Notes: generated from the letters alone by a model not told the origin. Positions 7,502-15,910 are shown, numbered from the stretch's first letter. The stretch is 27,881 nucleotides of DNA from an uncultured Collinsella sp. (GCA_900549245.1 URNQ01000004.1:1-27881), one strand, 5' to 3'. A program made the numbers and translations.

Positions 7502-8221
7502 TTAGGACTTGAAAATAAAGTTTTGATAAGGGATTTGTCCAGTTAAGACGGTGCGGCAAGTAATGGCAATTAATTTGCCTCCGGAGTCATAAGCATGACG
7601 AGTTAGTTCGATGACCGGAAGTTTTGCAACACCATAATTGCTGGCTTCGGAATCGCTAAGCTGACGTGCTCTATAGCTTTCTCGAGCAGATTGGACAGAC
7701 TTGGACAACTCGTCCATGATTTTGCTAAATGCCTGAAAATCTAACTGATTATTCGGAACGCGCGACTTTGAAATGAAGAACGTATCAGCGCCTATGAAGC
7801 TGCCTTCAAGTTCGTAGGTCAGTTCAAGACGCTGAATCTCATCACGACTTTGGCATCCAAATTGCTGGAGCATCATTACGGAAATTGGACGACCTGATGT
7901 GCGGCCGCCGAAATGTTTGGTGATGGTATCCGGATCAACACCATCGCAATGGCTTGCAAAGTCAAAGTCTAAAAGTGAATTGAGCTCGCTAACGCGTTTC
8001 GGTGCAACAAACGATCCCTTACCTTGGATTCGATAGATACTTCCACGACGCTCCAGCTCACTCATGGCAAGTCGGACGGTTGTTCTGCTTACGGCGTATT
8101 CGTCGCAAAGTTCCATTTCTGTTGGAAGTTTATCGTCTGCTTGATATACATCGACGATCTGCTTGAGCAGCGCGTCGGTGAGCTGTAAATAGAGTGGCCG
8201 TTTTTCGTGTGTATCGAGCAT
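7502..8221 (-). CDS. GntR-family regulator with UTRA domain
   Basis: A 239-residue GntR/HutC-subfamily repressor. The winged helix-turn-helix covers about residues 8-70: PLYLQLTDALLKQI, then KLPTEMELCDEYAVSRTTVRLAM and IYRIQGKGSFVA. The rest is a UTRA ligand domain (QRLELTYELEGSFIGADTFF and VIELTRHAYDSGGKLIAITCRTV), a fold that binds small sugars or sugar phosphates. The ATG at 8221 has GAGG five bases upstream; the in-frame ATG at 8239 has no ribosome site. It lies 72 bases downstream of the TIM-barrel gene on the same strand and both face away from lacE1. It is therefore the likely regulator of that divergent pair. AT content is higher than in the flanking genes. Confidence 0.9.
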   Translation of the reverse strand: MLDTHEKRPLYLQLTDALLKQIVDVYQADDKLPTEMELCDEYAVSRTTVRLAMSELERRGSIYRIQGKGSFVAPKRVSELNSLLDFDFASHCDGVDPDTITKHFGGRTSGRPISVMMLQQFGCQSRDEIQRLELTYELEGSFIGADTFFISKSRVPNNQLDFQAFSKIMDELSKSVQSARESYRARQLSDSEASNYGVAKLPVIELTRHAYDSGGKLIAITCRTVLTGQIPYQNFIFKS

Positions 8222-8293
8222 TGGAGCCTCAGTTTGCATGTTGGTGGTATCCGATGGGTGCCTCAGTCGGGATGTAGCGTGGGCGAGGCTACC

Positions 8294-9214
8294 TTAACGT
8301 ATCACAGAGCGGCTCAGCATGACGATCTGATGCCTGTAGCCACGAAGGGCTTGTCCAAGCGTGAAGATATTCTGGGGCAGACAAATACCGTTCATGGAGT
8401 CCCCGATATGTTGGAGGTCAGCGCCAGCGGCTTTTGCTGCAAGGCCTATTTTCTTAATGGTCTCGCTGTCGCAGGAGTCTTGACTTGTCCCGTTCGCCGC
8501 CATGACGAGAACCTTTTCTTCAATTGACTTGTCTACGTTGTGGGATCGTACAAAGTCTACGATGGCGCGCAGGTCTGCTTCTTGGAAGCAAGGGACAGTG
8601 TAGGGGGCTGGCACGAGAAGGATGTCGACGCCGAGATCAACAAACTTGCGCGCTATTTCGAGTGTCATGACAGGTTCCGCAACGCCCGCTCCATGCATTT
8701 TCCCGGCTATGACCAGGCCATCGAAATGCTCTTTGGAGAGTTTAATCGAATGGGCGATTGCATCGTTGGAGACGCCAGTTCCAGGGTTGCCTGTGAGGCA
8801 AATAAAATCAAATCCGAGTTCGTTGGCCTTTTCTAGGGTCTTGGGAGAGACGCGCCGACCCATAGGGATTTCTGTACGGGATTCAGACATTTCAGCCTCA
8901 ATATCAACTGGTTCCAGATTGACGCCAATGGGCCTTCCGCATGCTCGCTTCACCCAAGTGACCGGGTTTTCGGTGAGTTCATCCGGAATGCCGGCAATCA
9001 CTGGATTGAACACATCGAGCGCGTTTAACAGAAGCAGGTCGGCACCTGCGGCACGTTCGATTTCGGCATTAGTAACGCCGCCGAGAAATTGGGAAGAGGG
9101 TACGTTTTCTGCCATGATGGTACGTCCCTCGGAAGCCAGAATTGCCTGCTTTAGATCCATGGGTGACGTGGCGGCAAAATCGGATGCGGACATGTTCAGC
9201 AATCGTTTGGGCAT
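8294..9214 (-). CDS. Conserved TIM-barrel protein (PEP phosphonomutase-like, DUF7916 type)
   Basis: A 306-residue protein I recognise only as a conserved TIM-barrel, sometimes labelled PEP phosphonomutase-like and found beside PTS genes; no function is established. The pattern of beta strands ending in polar loops is clear: GADLLLLNALDVFNP, RPIGVNLEPVD, FDFICLTGNPGTGV, LVIAGKMHGAG, VDILLVPAPYT, EKVLVMAANGTSQDSCD and GADLQHIGDSM. The last stretches may form a phosphate-binding site. The start at 9214 follows AAAGGAAG. It precedes gntR on the same strand and is divergent from lacE1, so it probably acts on a product of the sugar that LacE1 imports. An aldolase-like or isomerase role is possible but is a guess. 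Confidence 0.75.
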   Translation of the reverse strand: MPKRLLNMSASDFAATSPMDLKQAILASEGRTIMAENVPSSQFLGGVTNAEIERAAGADLLLLNALDVFNPVIAGIPDELTENPVTWVKRACGRPIGVNLEPVDIEAEMSESRTEIPMGRRVSPKTLEKANELGFDFICLTGNPGTGVSNDAIAHSIKLSKEHFDGLVIAGKMHGAGVAEPVMTLEIARKFVDLGVDILLVPAPYTVPCFQEADLRAIVDFVRSHNVDKSIEEKVLVMAANGTSQDSCDSETIKKIGLAAKAAGADLQHIGDSMNGICLPQNIFTLGQALRGYRHQIVMLSRSVIR

Positions 9215-9260
9215 TATTACTTCCTTTGACTAGAGTGACAGGCTTGTGACATTGTCCCTA

Positions 9261-9278
9261 ATATTGTTACAACAATAT
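9261..9278. promoter_or_regulatory. Palindrome, candidate GntR operator
   Basis: ATATTGTT-AC-AACAATAT is a perfect 8-bp-arm palindrome, 47 bases upstream of the TIM-barrel gene in the 356-base divergent gap 9215-9570. The surroundings are AT-rich. HutC-type GntR proteins bind such palindromes; assignment to the neighbouring GntR protein is inference. Confidence 0.45.
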
Positions 9279-9403
9279 ATTTAATATGTTATATCCAATC
9301 GGTAAACGGTTACAAACTTATTGTACTGCTCCAAAAAAATAGCTATTAGCTGGACAAATCTAAAATTAAGCAACTGCCGTTCACCGAATAAAGATTTAAA
9401 TTC

Positions 9404-9460
9404 TTGACATGTCGACAAAGCGGAAAAAGAATTGGTTATGACAAATCGCGCAAATGATAT
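9404..9460 (+). promoter_or_regulatory. Candidate promoter(s) of lacE1
   Basis: TTGACA at 9404-9409, 17 bases, then AAGAAT at 9427-9432 is one sigma-70-like pair. TTGGTT at 9432-9437, 17 bases, then TGATAT at 9455-9460 is another. TGTCGACA at 9410 is a palindrome inside the first spacer. Otherwise I see no gene in the 9215-9570 gap; a minus-strand frame at 9281-9553 has no coding character. Confidence 0.4.
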
Positions 9461-9570
9461 TACATTTCGCACGAGAACGTATTCACTTACATAAGCGGAT
9501 ACAAACTGGGATGACGACGGTTGAATCCGGATAAATCGTTGTGTGCCCGGCAATCATGAAAGGATGCGTT

Positions 9571-11265
9571 ATGGACGCTATCGTCAAATTCCTTGAAAAA
9601 CACCAGGCTCTCTTCGACAAAATCTCAAAGAACATTTATCTGGTGGCGATTAAGGATGGCTTTCTCTCGAATATGCCAATTGTGCTGTTCTCGAGCCTGT
9701 TCCTTCTTCTTTCGACGCTCCCTGCCTATGTAGGCATCGCGCTTCCGTCTGAGGTGCTGGATTTCTTTAATAAAATCTATGCATATACCATGGGGCTTCT
9801 TGGCATTATGGTGGCCGGCACCACGGCGAGCTCACTTGCCATGTCGATGAACCGCCGCATGCCTTCGGGCAAATCTCTTAACCCCACCTCGTGCATGGTT
9901 TGCGCCATGTGCGGCATGTTCTTGCTATCGGTGACGAACGATGTTGTCTCGATTGGCGGAGCAGATACATCTGTTTTTGAAACCGGCTATATGGGAACCA
10001 AGGGTTTTCTCGCTGCGTTCGTATCCGCATTCTTGACCGTTAATATCTATAAGGTGTGCATTAGCCATAATGTGACGATCAAGCTCCCCAAAGAGGTCCC
10101 TGGCGCTATTGCGCAGAGTTTTCGCGATATCTTTGCGTTTGGGTTTTCAATCCTTGCGTGCGCCGTTATCGATCTCGCGAGCCGTACGCTGCTTGCTGTG
10201 CCGTTCGCCAATTTGGTATCTGCTCTAATCTCGCCGCTGTTCTCCGCGGTCGACACCTATCCTGGCATGGCGCTTATCGAAGGCGCGGTCGCACTTTTCC
10301 AATTTATGGGTATTCACGGTGCTTCGGTTGTCATGAGCCCGATCAATGCTGCGCTCTACGGCAATACCGTTACCAATCTTGAGGTTTTCCAAGCAGGTGG
10401 ACACCCGTCAATTGCTCTCACGCAGGACTTTACAAGCTTCATCGGCGGTCTGGGCGGTTCTGGCTGCACGTTCATCGTTCCTATTATCCTGATCATGTTT
10501 ATGCGTTCCAAGCAGCTTAAAGCCATGGGCAAGGCATCGATTATCCCGGTGATTTTTGGAGTTAACGAGCCCGTTCTCTTCGGTATGCCGATCGTTCTCA
10601 ATCCCTATATGTTCGTGCCCTTCCTAGCGGCTCCTATGGTCAACGCCATAATCGGTAAGTTTTTCATTGACGTAATTGGAATGAACGCCCCCATGTATAC
10701 CATGCCGTGGGCGCTTCCCGGCCCAATCGGTGCATTTCTCACCACGGGTCTCGATCTACGTTCTCTCGTATTGATGGCAGTGCTGTTGGTCGTTGACTTT
10801 GTGATTTACTATCCGTTCTGCAAGGCGTATGACCATCAGCTTTGTTTGGAGGAGTCTGCAAAGGAAGCTGCAGGAACCTCGGATGCAGATGCTATTGCCG
10901 CACAAGAAAATGCCGCAAAAGCTCTGGAGGCGGTAAAGAGCAAGGCGGAGCAGATCCGCGTGCTTGTGCTTTGCCAGGGTGCCGGCACTTCAACTCTCTT
11001 GGCAAATGCTCTTCGCGAAGGTGCCGCTGCTAAGGGTATTGATCTGGTTTCTCAGTCCGGCGCGTACGGAAGCCACTATGAGACAATGGATCAGTACAAC
11101 GTGATTGTTCTGGCGCCCCAGGCACGCATGTACTATGACGCTATGAAGGCCGATACCGATCGCCTTGGAATTAAACTGCTCACCACAAGGGGCAAGCAGT
11201 ATATCGACCTTACCAACGATCCCGAAGGTGCAATTGACTGGATCGTTCAGGAGCTGGCCAAATAG
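9571..11265 (+). CDS. lacE: Lactose-family PTS permease EIICB (copy 1)
   Basis: A 564-residue inner-membrane permease that imports and phosphorylates lactose or related beta-galactosides. Residues 1 to about 430 form the EIIC channel domain, with family stretches SKNIYLVAIKDGFLSNMPIV, LPKEVPGAIAQSFRDI, GIHGASVV, GVNEPVLFG (the sugar-site glutamate) and PWALPGPIG. After a short Ala/Glu linker the EIIB domain has VLVLCQGAGTS, with Cys468 as the phosphorylation site. The ATG at 9571 follows AAAGGATG; an upstream GTG frame is unconserved. It is divergent from the TIM-barrel and gntR genes and, unlike the other two lacE copies, has no lacG partner. It must borrow EIIA, probably LacF. Cellobiose-type substrates cannot be excluded. 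Confidence 0.93.
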   Translation: MDAIVKFLEKHQALFDKISKNIYLVAIKDGFLSNMPIVLFSSLFLLLSTLPAYVGIALPSEVLDFFNKIYAYTMGLLGIMVAGTTASSLAMSMNRRMPSGKSLNPTSCMVCAMCGMFLLSVTNDVVSIGGADTSVFETGYMGTKGFLAAFVSAFLTVNIYKVCISHNVTIKLPKEVPGAIAQSFRDIFAFGFSILACAVIDLASRTLLAVPFANLVSALISPLFSAVDTYPGMALIEGAVALFQFMGIHGASVVMSPINAALYGNTVTNLEVFQAGGHPSIALTQDFTSFIGGLGGSGCTFIVPIILIMFMRSKQLKAMGKASIIPVIFGVNEPVLFGMPIVLNPYMFVPFLAAPMVNAIIGKFFIDVIGMNAPMYTMPWALPGPIGAFLTTGLDLRSLVLMAVLLVVDFVIYYPFCKAYDHQLCLEESAKEAAGTSDADAIAAQENAAKALEAVKSKAEQIRVLVLCQGAGTSTLLANALREGAAAKGIDLVSQSGAYGSHYETMDQYNVIVLAPQARMYYDAMKADTDRLGIKLLTTRGKQYIDLTNDPEGAIDWIVQELAK

Positions 11266-11300
11266 CGGATGCACTTCGTCGTTGATCCGTCGGTACGTAG

Positions 11301-11341
11301 TACGGCCTCGCAGCTTATTGAGCTGCGGGGCCGTATTTCGT
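11301..11341 (+). terminator. Intrinsic terminator of lacE1
   Basis: Stem 11301-11315 with 11321-11335 (15 bp, one T-G pair) and a 5-nt loop TATTG is followed by ATTTCGTT. It lies 36 bases after the lacE1 stop. Confidence 0.85.
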
Positions 11342-11625
11342 TGAGTATCTAATTGAGACAATGAGCGCAACCGTCGTGAGATCGCATTGGCGCTATCCGA
11401 GTCACCGACAAACTGCCTTCCATCTATGTGACCCAAAGGTCATCTCCGCTAGGCCGACGATGCAAATGACTCTGCTTCCTTTGGGTCCGAACGGGACATT
11501 GGCTCGCCCTTGCCAAATCCCACGAAGATAGAACTCGATTTGCTCGTGGCGCATGCATCAAAGAGTTTTTGATCAAGGTGCGCCTTCTCAACGCATTGAT
11601 TCAAAACAAATATTCAGTTTGTGGG
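11342..11625. other. Gap with a short open frame, possibly a decayed gene end
   Basis: Between the lacE1 terminator and the toxin gene I see no convincing gene. On the minus strand 11449-11604 is an open frame of 51 codons from a TTG, reading for example CVEKAHLDQKLFDACATSKS. It has no ribosome site and no family I recognise. Its composition looks codon-like, so it could be a gene remnant downstream of the toxin. Confidence 0.25.
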
Positions 11626-11931
11626 CTAGACCAGGCGGGCGTAGTCCTGTGACTGATGAAAGATGTGGGCGATATAGATTGTTTCGTGCTCAAACTTGTA
11701 TAGACACACGTAGTTGTTGACGGGAAACGATCGGTAATTGCGTGCCGCCAGCTCTTGCATGTGCGAGAGGGGACGTAAAAGAGGCTGCTCGCGAAGCAGG
11801 TCAAGCTGATATTCAAACTCAGCGACAAAATTGCCTGCTGCACGCGGATTCTTGAGGATTTGAGCAAGGTATCCGACAATACTCTCGTACTCATACCGCG
11901 CGCTTTTGAGGATTACGACGTTATAGGTCAT
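11626..11931 (-). CDS. RelE/ParE-family toxin
   Basis: A 101-residue protein of the RelE/ParE superfamily, the toxin of a type II toxin-antitoxin pair. It shows the expected layout: strand TYNVVILKSA, a two-helix hairpin (YESIVGYLAQILKNPRAAGNF and EFEYQLDLLREQPL), then the strands NYRSFPVNNYVCLYKFE and TIYIAHIFHQSQDYARLV. The basic and aromatic C-terminal residues are where RelE proteins have catalytic residues; whether this is an mRNA nuclease or a gyrase-type toxin cannot be told. It overlaps the antitoxin gene by 11 bases, typical of translational coupling. Its low GC relative to the flanks suggests horizontal gain. Confidence 0.88.
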   Translation of the reverse strand: MTYNVVILKSARYEYESIVGYLAQILKNPRAAGNFVAEFEYQLDLLREQPLLRPLSHMQELAARNYRSFPVNNYVCLYKFEHETIYIAHIFHQSQDYARLV

Positions 11932-12187
11932 ATTTGTCTCGTATCGAAGCCGCGAAGGATTCGTAGTCGCTGTAGTCGCCTTGCGATATTTCGTCTTCTG
12001 CCATCATCATGCGAGACAGCAGTTTTGCCTTGGCGATTTCTTCTTGCATGAGGCGATACTGGTCGCTGCTGATGCAGTGCATGGCCTCGTAGCCGTTCTT
12101 AGTTACGGTGACGTCGCGCTCAGACTCAACAAGCGTGGTGAATGCAGCAGTGTCCTTCATATCTCGGACGGGCACACAAGCTGACAT
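11921..12187 (-). CDS. Phd/YefM-family antitoxin
   Basis: An 88-residue partner of the downstream toxin. The N-terminal half has the Phd/YefM DNA-binding fold: PVRDMKDTAAFTTLVESERD followed by VTVTKNGYEAMHCIS. The C-terminal half is an acidic, disordered-looking tail (MMAEDEISQGDYSDYESF) that would wrap the toxin. A frame to 12223 exists, but ATG 12187 has an excellent AAAGGAGGT six bases before it and fits the family length. Such antitoxins normally repress their own promoter together with the toxin. Confidence 0.88.
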   Translation of the reverse strand: MSACVPVRDMKDTAAFTTLVESERDVTVTKNGYEAMHCISSDQYRLMQEEIAKAKLLSRMMMAEDEISQGDYSDYESFAASIRDKYDL

Positions 12188-12210
12188 GGGTACCTCCTTT
12201 GCGTTGGGAC

Positions 12211-12240
12211 ACAATTGTACCACGGTATATTAAAACGTCG
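12211..12240 (-). promoter_or_regulatory. Candidate toxin-antitoxin promoter
   Basis: On the minus strand TGGTACAAT is an extended -10 box (TACAAT at 12219-12214) about 27 bases before the antitoxin ATG. It overlaps the palindrome ACAATTGT at 12211-12218, a possible antitoxin operator. No good -35 box is visible. Confidence 0.4.
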
Positions 12241-12253
12241 GCGTCGTCGAATT

Positions 12254-12308
12254 TCTCAATCTGTAACAGTTGGGAGTAGAAAACCGGGTTAGATGTTACA
12301 GATCGAGA
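12254..12308. repeat. 60-bp palindromic repeat, copy 2
   Basis: Arms 12254-12268 (TCTCAATCTGTAACA) and 12294-12308 (TGTTACAGATCGAGA) pair with one mismatch. The loop has a degenerate form of the AGGAC-AAAA core. It is tandem with copy 3. Confidence 0.9.
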
Positions 12309-12326
12309 TATTCTGCTTCGGGCTAC

Positions 12327-12395
12327 CCGTTTGTCTCGATCTGTAACAGATAGGACCGAAAATCCCTGCTAGATGTTACAGATCGAGACAAACGG
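12327..12395. repeat. 60-bp palindromic repeat, copy 3
   Basis: The best-preserved copy: arms 12327-12348 and 12374-12395 pair perfectly over 22 bp, with a loop starting GATAGGACCGAAAAT. It lies 17 bases beyond the lacG1 terminator. Copies 2 and 3, the antitoxin promoter and that terminator account for the whole 12188-12482 gap. Confidence 0.93.
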
Positions 12396-12411
12396 CCTGC
12401 TCGGGCCGAGT

Positions 12412-12460
12412 CAAAACAAAAAAGGCCGCATGCGAACCGGTTTGGGATTCGTATGCGGCC
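12412..12460 (-). terminator. Intrinsic terminator of lacG1
   Basis: Arms GGCCGCATGCGAA (12424-12436) and 12448-12460 pair with one G-T-type mismatch around an 11-nt loop. On the minus strand the stem is followed by TTTTTTGTTTT. It begins 22 bases after the lacG1 stop. Confidence 0.9.
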
Positions 12461-12482
12461 GACAGGGAGTATGCGGCGGAAA

Positions 12483-13904
12483 CTAGGCCATGAGCAGGCC
12501 GGTCTCCGCGACGTTCTTGTACCAGTACGCGCTTGCCTTGGGATAGCGCTTCTGGGTCTCAAAGTCGATGTAGAACAGGCCGTAGCGCTTGTTATAGCCG
12601 TTGGTCCAGGAGAACTGGTCCTGCAGCGACCACACAAAGTAGCCGTCGACGTTCACGCCGCCGTCGATCGCCTTGAGGATCCACGCGAGATGTTGGCGCA
12701 TGTAATCGATGCGAGGGGCGTCGTCGATAAAGCCGTCCTCAAAGTCGTCCTTATAGCCCATGCCGTTCTCGGTGATGTAGATCTTCTTGTAGTTGGGGTA
12801 ATCGTTCTTAATGCGCAGCAGCAGGTCGTAGAGACCCTCGGGATAGATAATCCAGTCCCAATCGGTGGTGGGTACGCCTTCGCGCACGCATGACTCACCC
12901 ACGCCCTTGAGGAACCAGCGCGAGGAGCCCTTGTCGCCGGTGCCATTGTGGTTGATGTCGTTTTCGCCCTCGGCGGCACGCAGGAACTGGCACTTGTAGG
13001 TGTTGACGCCCAGGCAATCGTTGTAGGGGAGCGCGGCGGTCAGCGCGGCGATGTCCTCGTCGCGGACGTCGAGCTCGCCGCCGGCGATATGGGCCAGCTT
13101 GGTCGCAGCCTCCATGGTGTCGGCTGCATAGTGGCCGCGGAAGGTGGCGTCGAGTACCCAGCGGTTGTTGATGACGTCGGCCATGCGAGCTGCCTCGCAG
13201 TCGGCGGCGTTGTTGGGGTCGAGGGGATACTTGGGCTCCAGGTTCTGGACAATGCCGATCTCGCCCTCAAAGCCGCCCTCATGGAAGGCGACGACAGCCT
13301 TGGCGTGGGCCACCATCATGTTGTGCATGAGCTGGAAGGCCTTGTCCAGGCGATACTTCTCGCCGTGCGGCCAGTTGCCGACGATAAAGCTGCCCTCGGC
13401 GGTTGCGGGAATCTCGTTAAAGGTAAACCAGTGCTTGACCTCGGTGAACTCGGCAAAGCAGAACTTGGCGTACTCGACGAAGGCGTCGATTGTCGTGCGC
13501 GTCAGGAAGCCCTCGCCGCCGTCCTGGTAGAAGGCCTCGGGTGTATCGAAGTGATCGAGCGTGACATAGGGGATAACGCCGGCTTTGTTGCAGGTGGCGA
13601 AAAGCTCGTGATAGAAAGCGACGCCCTCGGAGTTAATCTCGCCGGTGCCGTTGGGGAAGATGCGGCTCCAAGCGATGGAGACGCGAATGCCGTTGATGCC
13701 GAAGCGCTGGCACAGGTCGATATCGACCGGATACTTGTTGTAGAAATCGCTTGCGGGGTCGGGGGAGAAGCGACCCTGGGCAGCCAAAAAATCGTCCCAG
13801 GGCACTTTGCCCTTGCCGTGCGTGCGGGTCTCGCCCTCAACCTGGTAAGCGGCGGTGGCGCCGCCAAACACAAAGCCGTCGGGGAACTGCATGGGGTTGG
13901 TCAT
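12483..13904 (-). CDS. lacG: 6-phospho-beta-galactosidase (copy 1)
   Basis: A 473-residue GH1 enzyme that hydrolyses lactose-6-phosphate and similar PTS products to galactose-6-phosphate plus an aglycone in the cytoplasm. Catalytic residues are visible: acid/base Glu164 in TFNEI and nucleophile Glu379 in ITENG. The phosphate site SWTNGYNKRY (Ser432, Lys439, Tyr441) has the spacing of the known LacG residues Ser428, Lys435, Tyr437. The tryptophan after the serine (Trp433) is the LacG-type residue expected for galactosides. Other hallmarks are FGGATAAYQVEG, PASDFYNKYPVD and GINGIRVSIAWSRIFP. AAAGGATG precedes the ATG. It follows lacE2 across 75 bases with a hairpin, so lacE2-lacG1 is an operon. 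It is paralogous to lacG2. Confidence 0.95.
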   Translation of the reverse strand: MTNPMQFPDGFVFGGATAAYQVEGETRTHGKGKVPWDDFLAAQGRFSPDPASDFYNKYPVDIDLCQRFGINGIRVSIAWSRIFPNGTGEINSEGVAFYHELFATCNKAGVIPYVTLDHFDTPEAFYQDGGEGFLTRTTIDAFVEYAKFCFAEFTEVKHWFTFNEIPATAEGSFIVGNWPHGEKYRLDKAFQLMHNMMVAHAKAVVAFHEGGFEGEIGIVQNLEPKYPLDPNNAADCEAARMADVINNRWVLDATFRGHYAADTMEAATKLAHIAGGELDVRDEDIAALTAALPYNDCLGVNTYKCQFLRAAEGENDINHNGTGDKGSSRWFLKGVGESCVREGVPTTDWDWIIYPEGLYDLLLRIKNDYPNYKKIYITENGMGYKDDFEDGFIDDAPRIDYMRQHLAWILKAIDGGVNVDGYFVWSLQDQFSWTNGYNKRYGLFYIDFETQKRYPKASAYWYKNVAETGLLMA

Positions 13905-13938
13905 GAGTCATCCTTTCTGTGGGATACGAATAGGGAGA

Positions 13939-13965
13939 GGTGCCCGAACTGGGGGTCCGGGCACC
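13939..13965 (-). other. Intercistronic hairpin lacE2-lacG1
   Basis: GGTGCCCG (13939-13946) pairs perfectly with CGGGCACC (13958-13965). No T-run follows, so it is not a full terminator. It may stabilise processed mRNA ends or tune lacG relative to lacE. The lacE3-lacG2 junction has a comparable hairpin. Confidence 0.55.
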
Positions 13966-13979
13966 AACAGGGGGAGGAA

Positions 13980-15764
13980 CTAGTCGAGGTTCTCGCGGAG
14001 CCACTTGATGGCGCCGGCGGGGTCGCGGGTAAGGTCGATATATTCCTTGCCGCGCGGGGCGAGCAGCTTAATGCCCAGACGGTCGGTATCGGCCTTCATG
14101 TCGTTGTAGTAGCTACGAACCTGCGGGGCGAGCACGATGACGTCGTACTGATCCATGATGGCAGTGTGCTGCCCATAGGCGCCTGCGGAGGAAGCGATGT
14201 TCTCTCCGGTCTGCGCGGCACCTTCCTTGATGGCATTGGCAAGCATGGCAGAGGTGCCGGCGCCGGCGCACAGGACGAGGACCTTCAGACCGTCGACATC
14301 CTTCTTGGCGGATGCGTCGGCGGCGGGCTCGGGCTCGGGCTGATCGGCGACAGGCTTGCTGTCGGCGGCGGCAACAGTCGTCTCGGCGGAAGCGGTAGCC
14401 TGCTCGACAGCGGGCGCAGAGGCGTTGTCGGCGATGGCAACGGCACCATTGGACTCGAGACCCAGCTCGGCGGCGCGCTCGGCCTCCTGGTCGCAGAGCA
14501 GCTTATCGTATGCCTTCAAGAACGGCAGGTAGATGATGGCGTCCAGCAAGATGATAATCGCGACAAATACCAGGGCAATAAGCTGGAAGTTCGTGGTGAT
14601 GAAAATGCCGATGGGGGCGGGGGTGGCCCACGGCACCACGAAGGAGAAACCGTTCATGCCCACGTTATCGATAAAGAACTTGGCAACACTCACGTTGACG
14701 CAGCCGGCGGCAACAAAGGGGATGAGCATGTAGGGGTTAAGGATCATCGGCGCGCCAAAGAGCAGCGGTTCGTTGACGGCGAAGGCAACAGGAACAATCG
14801 AGGCCTTACCGACGGCTTTGAGCTGCTTGGACTTCATAAAGAGAATCAGCAGAAGCGGCACGATGAACGTGGCGCCGGTGCCGCCGAACTCACCCACGAG
14901 TGACATGTTAAAGGTGAGGGAGTGGGCGGGGTGACCACCGGCCAGCAGAACCTGCAGATTCTCGGCCTGGTTGGCAAGACGGATGGGGTCGATGCCCGGC
15001 TGGACGATCGAGGGGCCGTGGACGCCGATGAACCAGAAGAACGCGGTGGCTGCCTGGATAAGGATAAGGCCAGGATAGGTTTCTGCAGCGGTAAAGAGCG
15101 GGGAGAGCAGCTTGATAAGCAACTCGGAGAACGGGACGCCCATGAGGTTGCGCACGACGACATCGATGATGCCGCAGATGATGACGGCGCCGCCAAAGGG
15201 GATGATGTCGCGGAAGTTCTGAGCGATGGCGCCCGGGACCTCCTTGGGCAGTTTAATGGTCAGATCGCGCGAGACGCAGAACTTATAGACCCACACGGTA
15301 ATGAACGCGGCGATATAGGCCGAGAACAGACCGCGCGTACCCATGCTGGTGCAGTCGAAGACCGAAAGCTCGGAGCCGTTGAACTTGGTGGTGAACTGCG
15401 TAACAGCGAGCAGAAGCATGCTGCACTGGGCGGCAACCATGGTGGAGCCGTCGTTGAGCACTTTGCCGGCGGGCATGCGACGGTTCATGGATGCCGTGAA
15501 GTTCTTGGCAGTGGTGCCGGCAACCATAATGCCCATGACGCCCATGGTGAAGTTGTACAGCTTATTGCACCAGTCGATGAGCGGCTGGGGCAGCGTGATG
15601 CCAACTACGCCAGGAAGAGTGGCGATCAACAGAAAGATCGAAGAGGTGAGGACGATGGGCATGCACCCAAGGAATCCGTCCTTAATGGCCTGGAGGTAGA
15701 TGTTCCTCGAGATCTTCTCAAAGAACGGCTGATGCTTTTCGAGCATCTTTACGATGGCGTCCAT
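13980..15764 (-). CDS. lacE: Lactose-family PTS permease EIICB (copy 2)
   Basis: A 594-residue inner-membrane EIICB. The channel domain (about 1-430) shows SRNIYLQAIKDGFLGCMPIV, LPKEVPGAIAQNFRDIIPFG, GVHGPSIVQPGI, AVNEPLLFGAP and PWATPAPIGIF. A long linker (about 440-490) rich in Ala, Glu and Pro precedes the EIIB domain, where VLVLCAGAGTS holds the phosphorylated Cys499. The ATG follows AAAGGAG. It is first in the operon lacE2-lacG1 and divergent from lacI1, with a perfect 24-bp palindrome upstream. It is closer to LacE1 (shared MDAIVK start and LPKEVPGAIAQ) than to LacE3. The substrate is probably lactose or another beta-galactoside, judged from the LacG partner. Confidence 0.94.
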   Translation of the reverse strand: MDAIVKMLEKHQPFFEKISRNIYLQAIKDGFLGCMPIVLTSSIFLLIATLPGVVGITLPQPLIDWCNKLYNFTMGVMGIMVAGTTAKNFTASMNRRMPAGKVLNDGSTMVAAQCSMLLLAVTQFTTKFNGSELSVFDCTSMGTRGLFSAYIAAFITVWVYKFCVSRDLTIKLPKEVPGAIAQNFRDIIPFGGAVIICGIIDVVVRNLMGVPFSELLIKLLSPLFTAAETYPGLILIQAATAFFWFIGVHGPSIVQPGIDPIRLANQAENLQVLLAGGHPAHSLTFNMSLVGEFGGTGATFIVPLLLILFMKSKQLKAVGKASIVPVAFAVNEPLLFGAPMILNPYMLIPFVAAGCVNVSVAKFFIDNVGMNGFSFVVPWATPAPIGIFITTNFQLIALVFVAIIILLDAIIYLPFLKAYDKLLCDQEAERAAELGLESNGAVAIADNASAPAVEQATASAETTVAAADSKPVADQPEPEPAADASAKKDVDGLKVLVLCAGAGTSAMLANAIKEGAAQTGENIASSAGAYGQHTAIMDQYDVIVLAPQVRSYYNDMKADTDRLGIKLLAPRGKEYIDLTRDPAGAIKWLRENLD

Positions 15765-15865
15765 AGAGCTCCTTTGCTGCTCGATGCGCGATGCATGTGG
15801 ATGGAACTGGTCGTCGATGGATGGTCAGGACTGCCCGGAAACCTTCCTGCTTAAGGAAGGCATTG

Positions 15866-15910
15866 CGAAATGACAACGTTGTCATTTCGTTAATGACAAC
15901 GTAAGACATT
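15866..15910. promoter_or_regulatory. LacI-1 operators
   Basis: 15866-15889 is a perfect 24-bp palindrome with half-site GTTGTCATTTCG and the CG centre typical of LacI-family operators. A second half, AATGACAAC, repeats at 15892 with its CG centre 23 bases away and an imperfect right half. Both lie between lacE2 and lacI1 and overlap the predicted lacE2 -10 box and start site. Confidence 0.85.

Noticed and set aside
9281..9553. 90-codon minus-strand open frame in the gap before lacE1
   Set aside because: No ribosome site, no recognisable family, and it overlaps the probable divergent promoters and palindrome.
11449..11604. Small minus-strand gene downstream of the toxin
   Set aside because: It has only a TTG start, no ribosome site and no recognised family. 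I kept it as a possible remnant within the gap entry and did not call it a gene.
12948..14903. Very long plus-strand frames opposite lacG1/lacE2 (also 17414-18844 and 18905-20737)
   Set aside because: They are antisense shadows of GC-rich genes: rich in Val, Gly, Asp and His, with no ribosome sites and no family motifs, while the minus strand encodes clear LacG and LacE.
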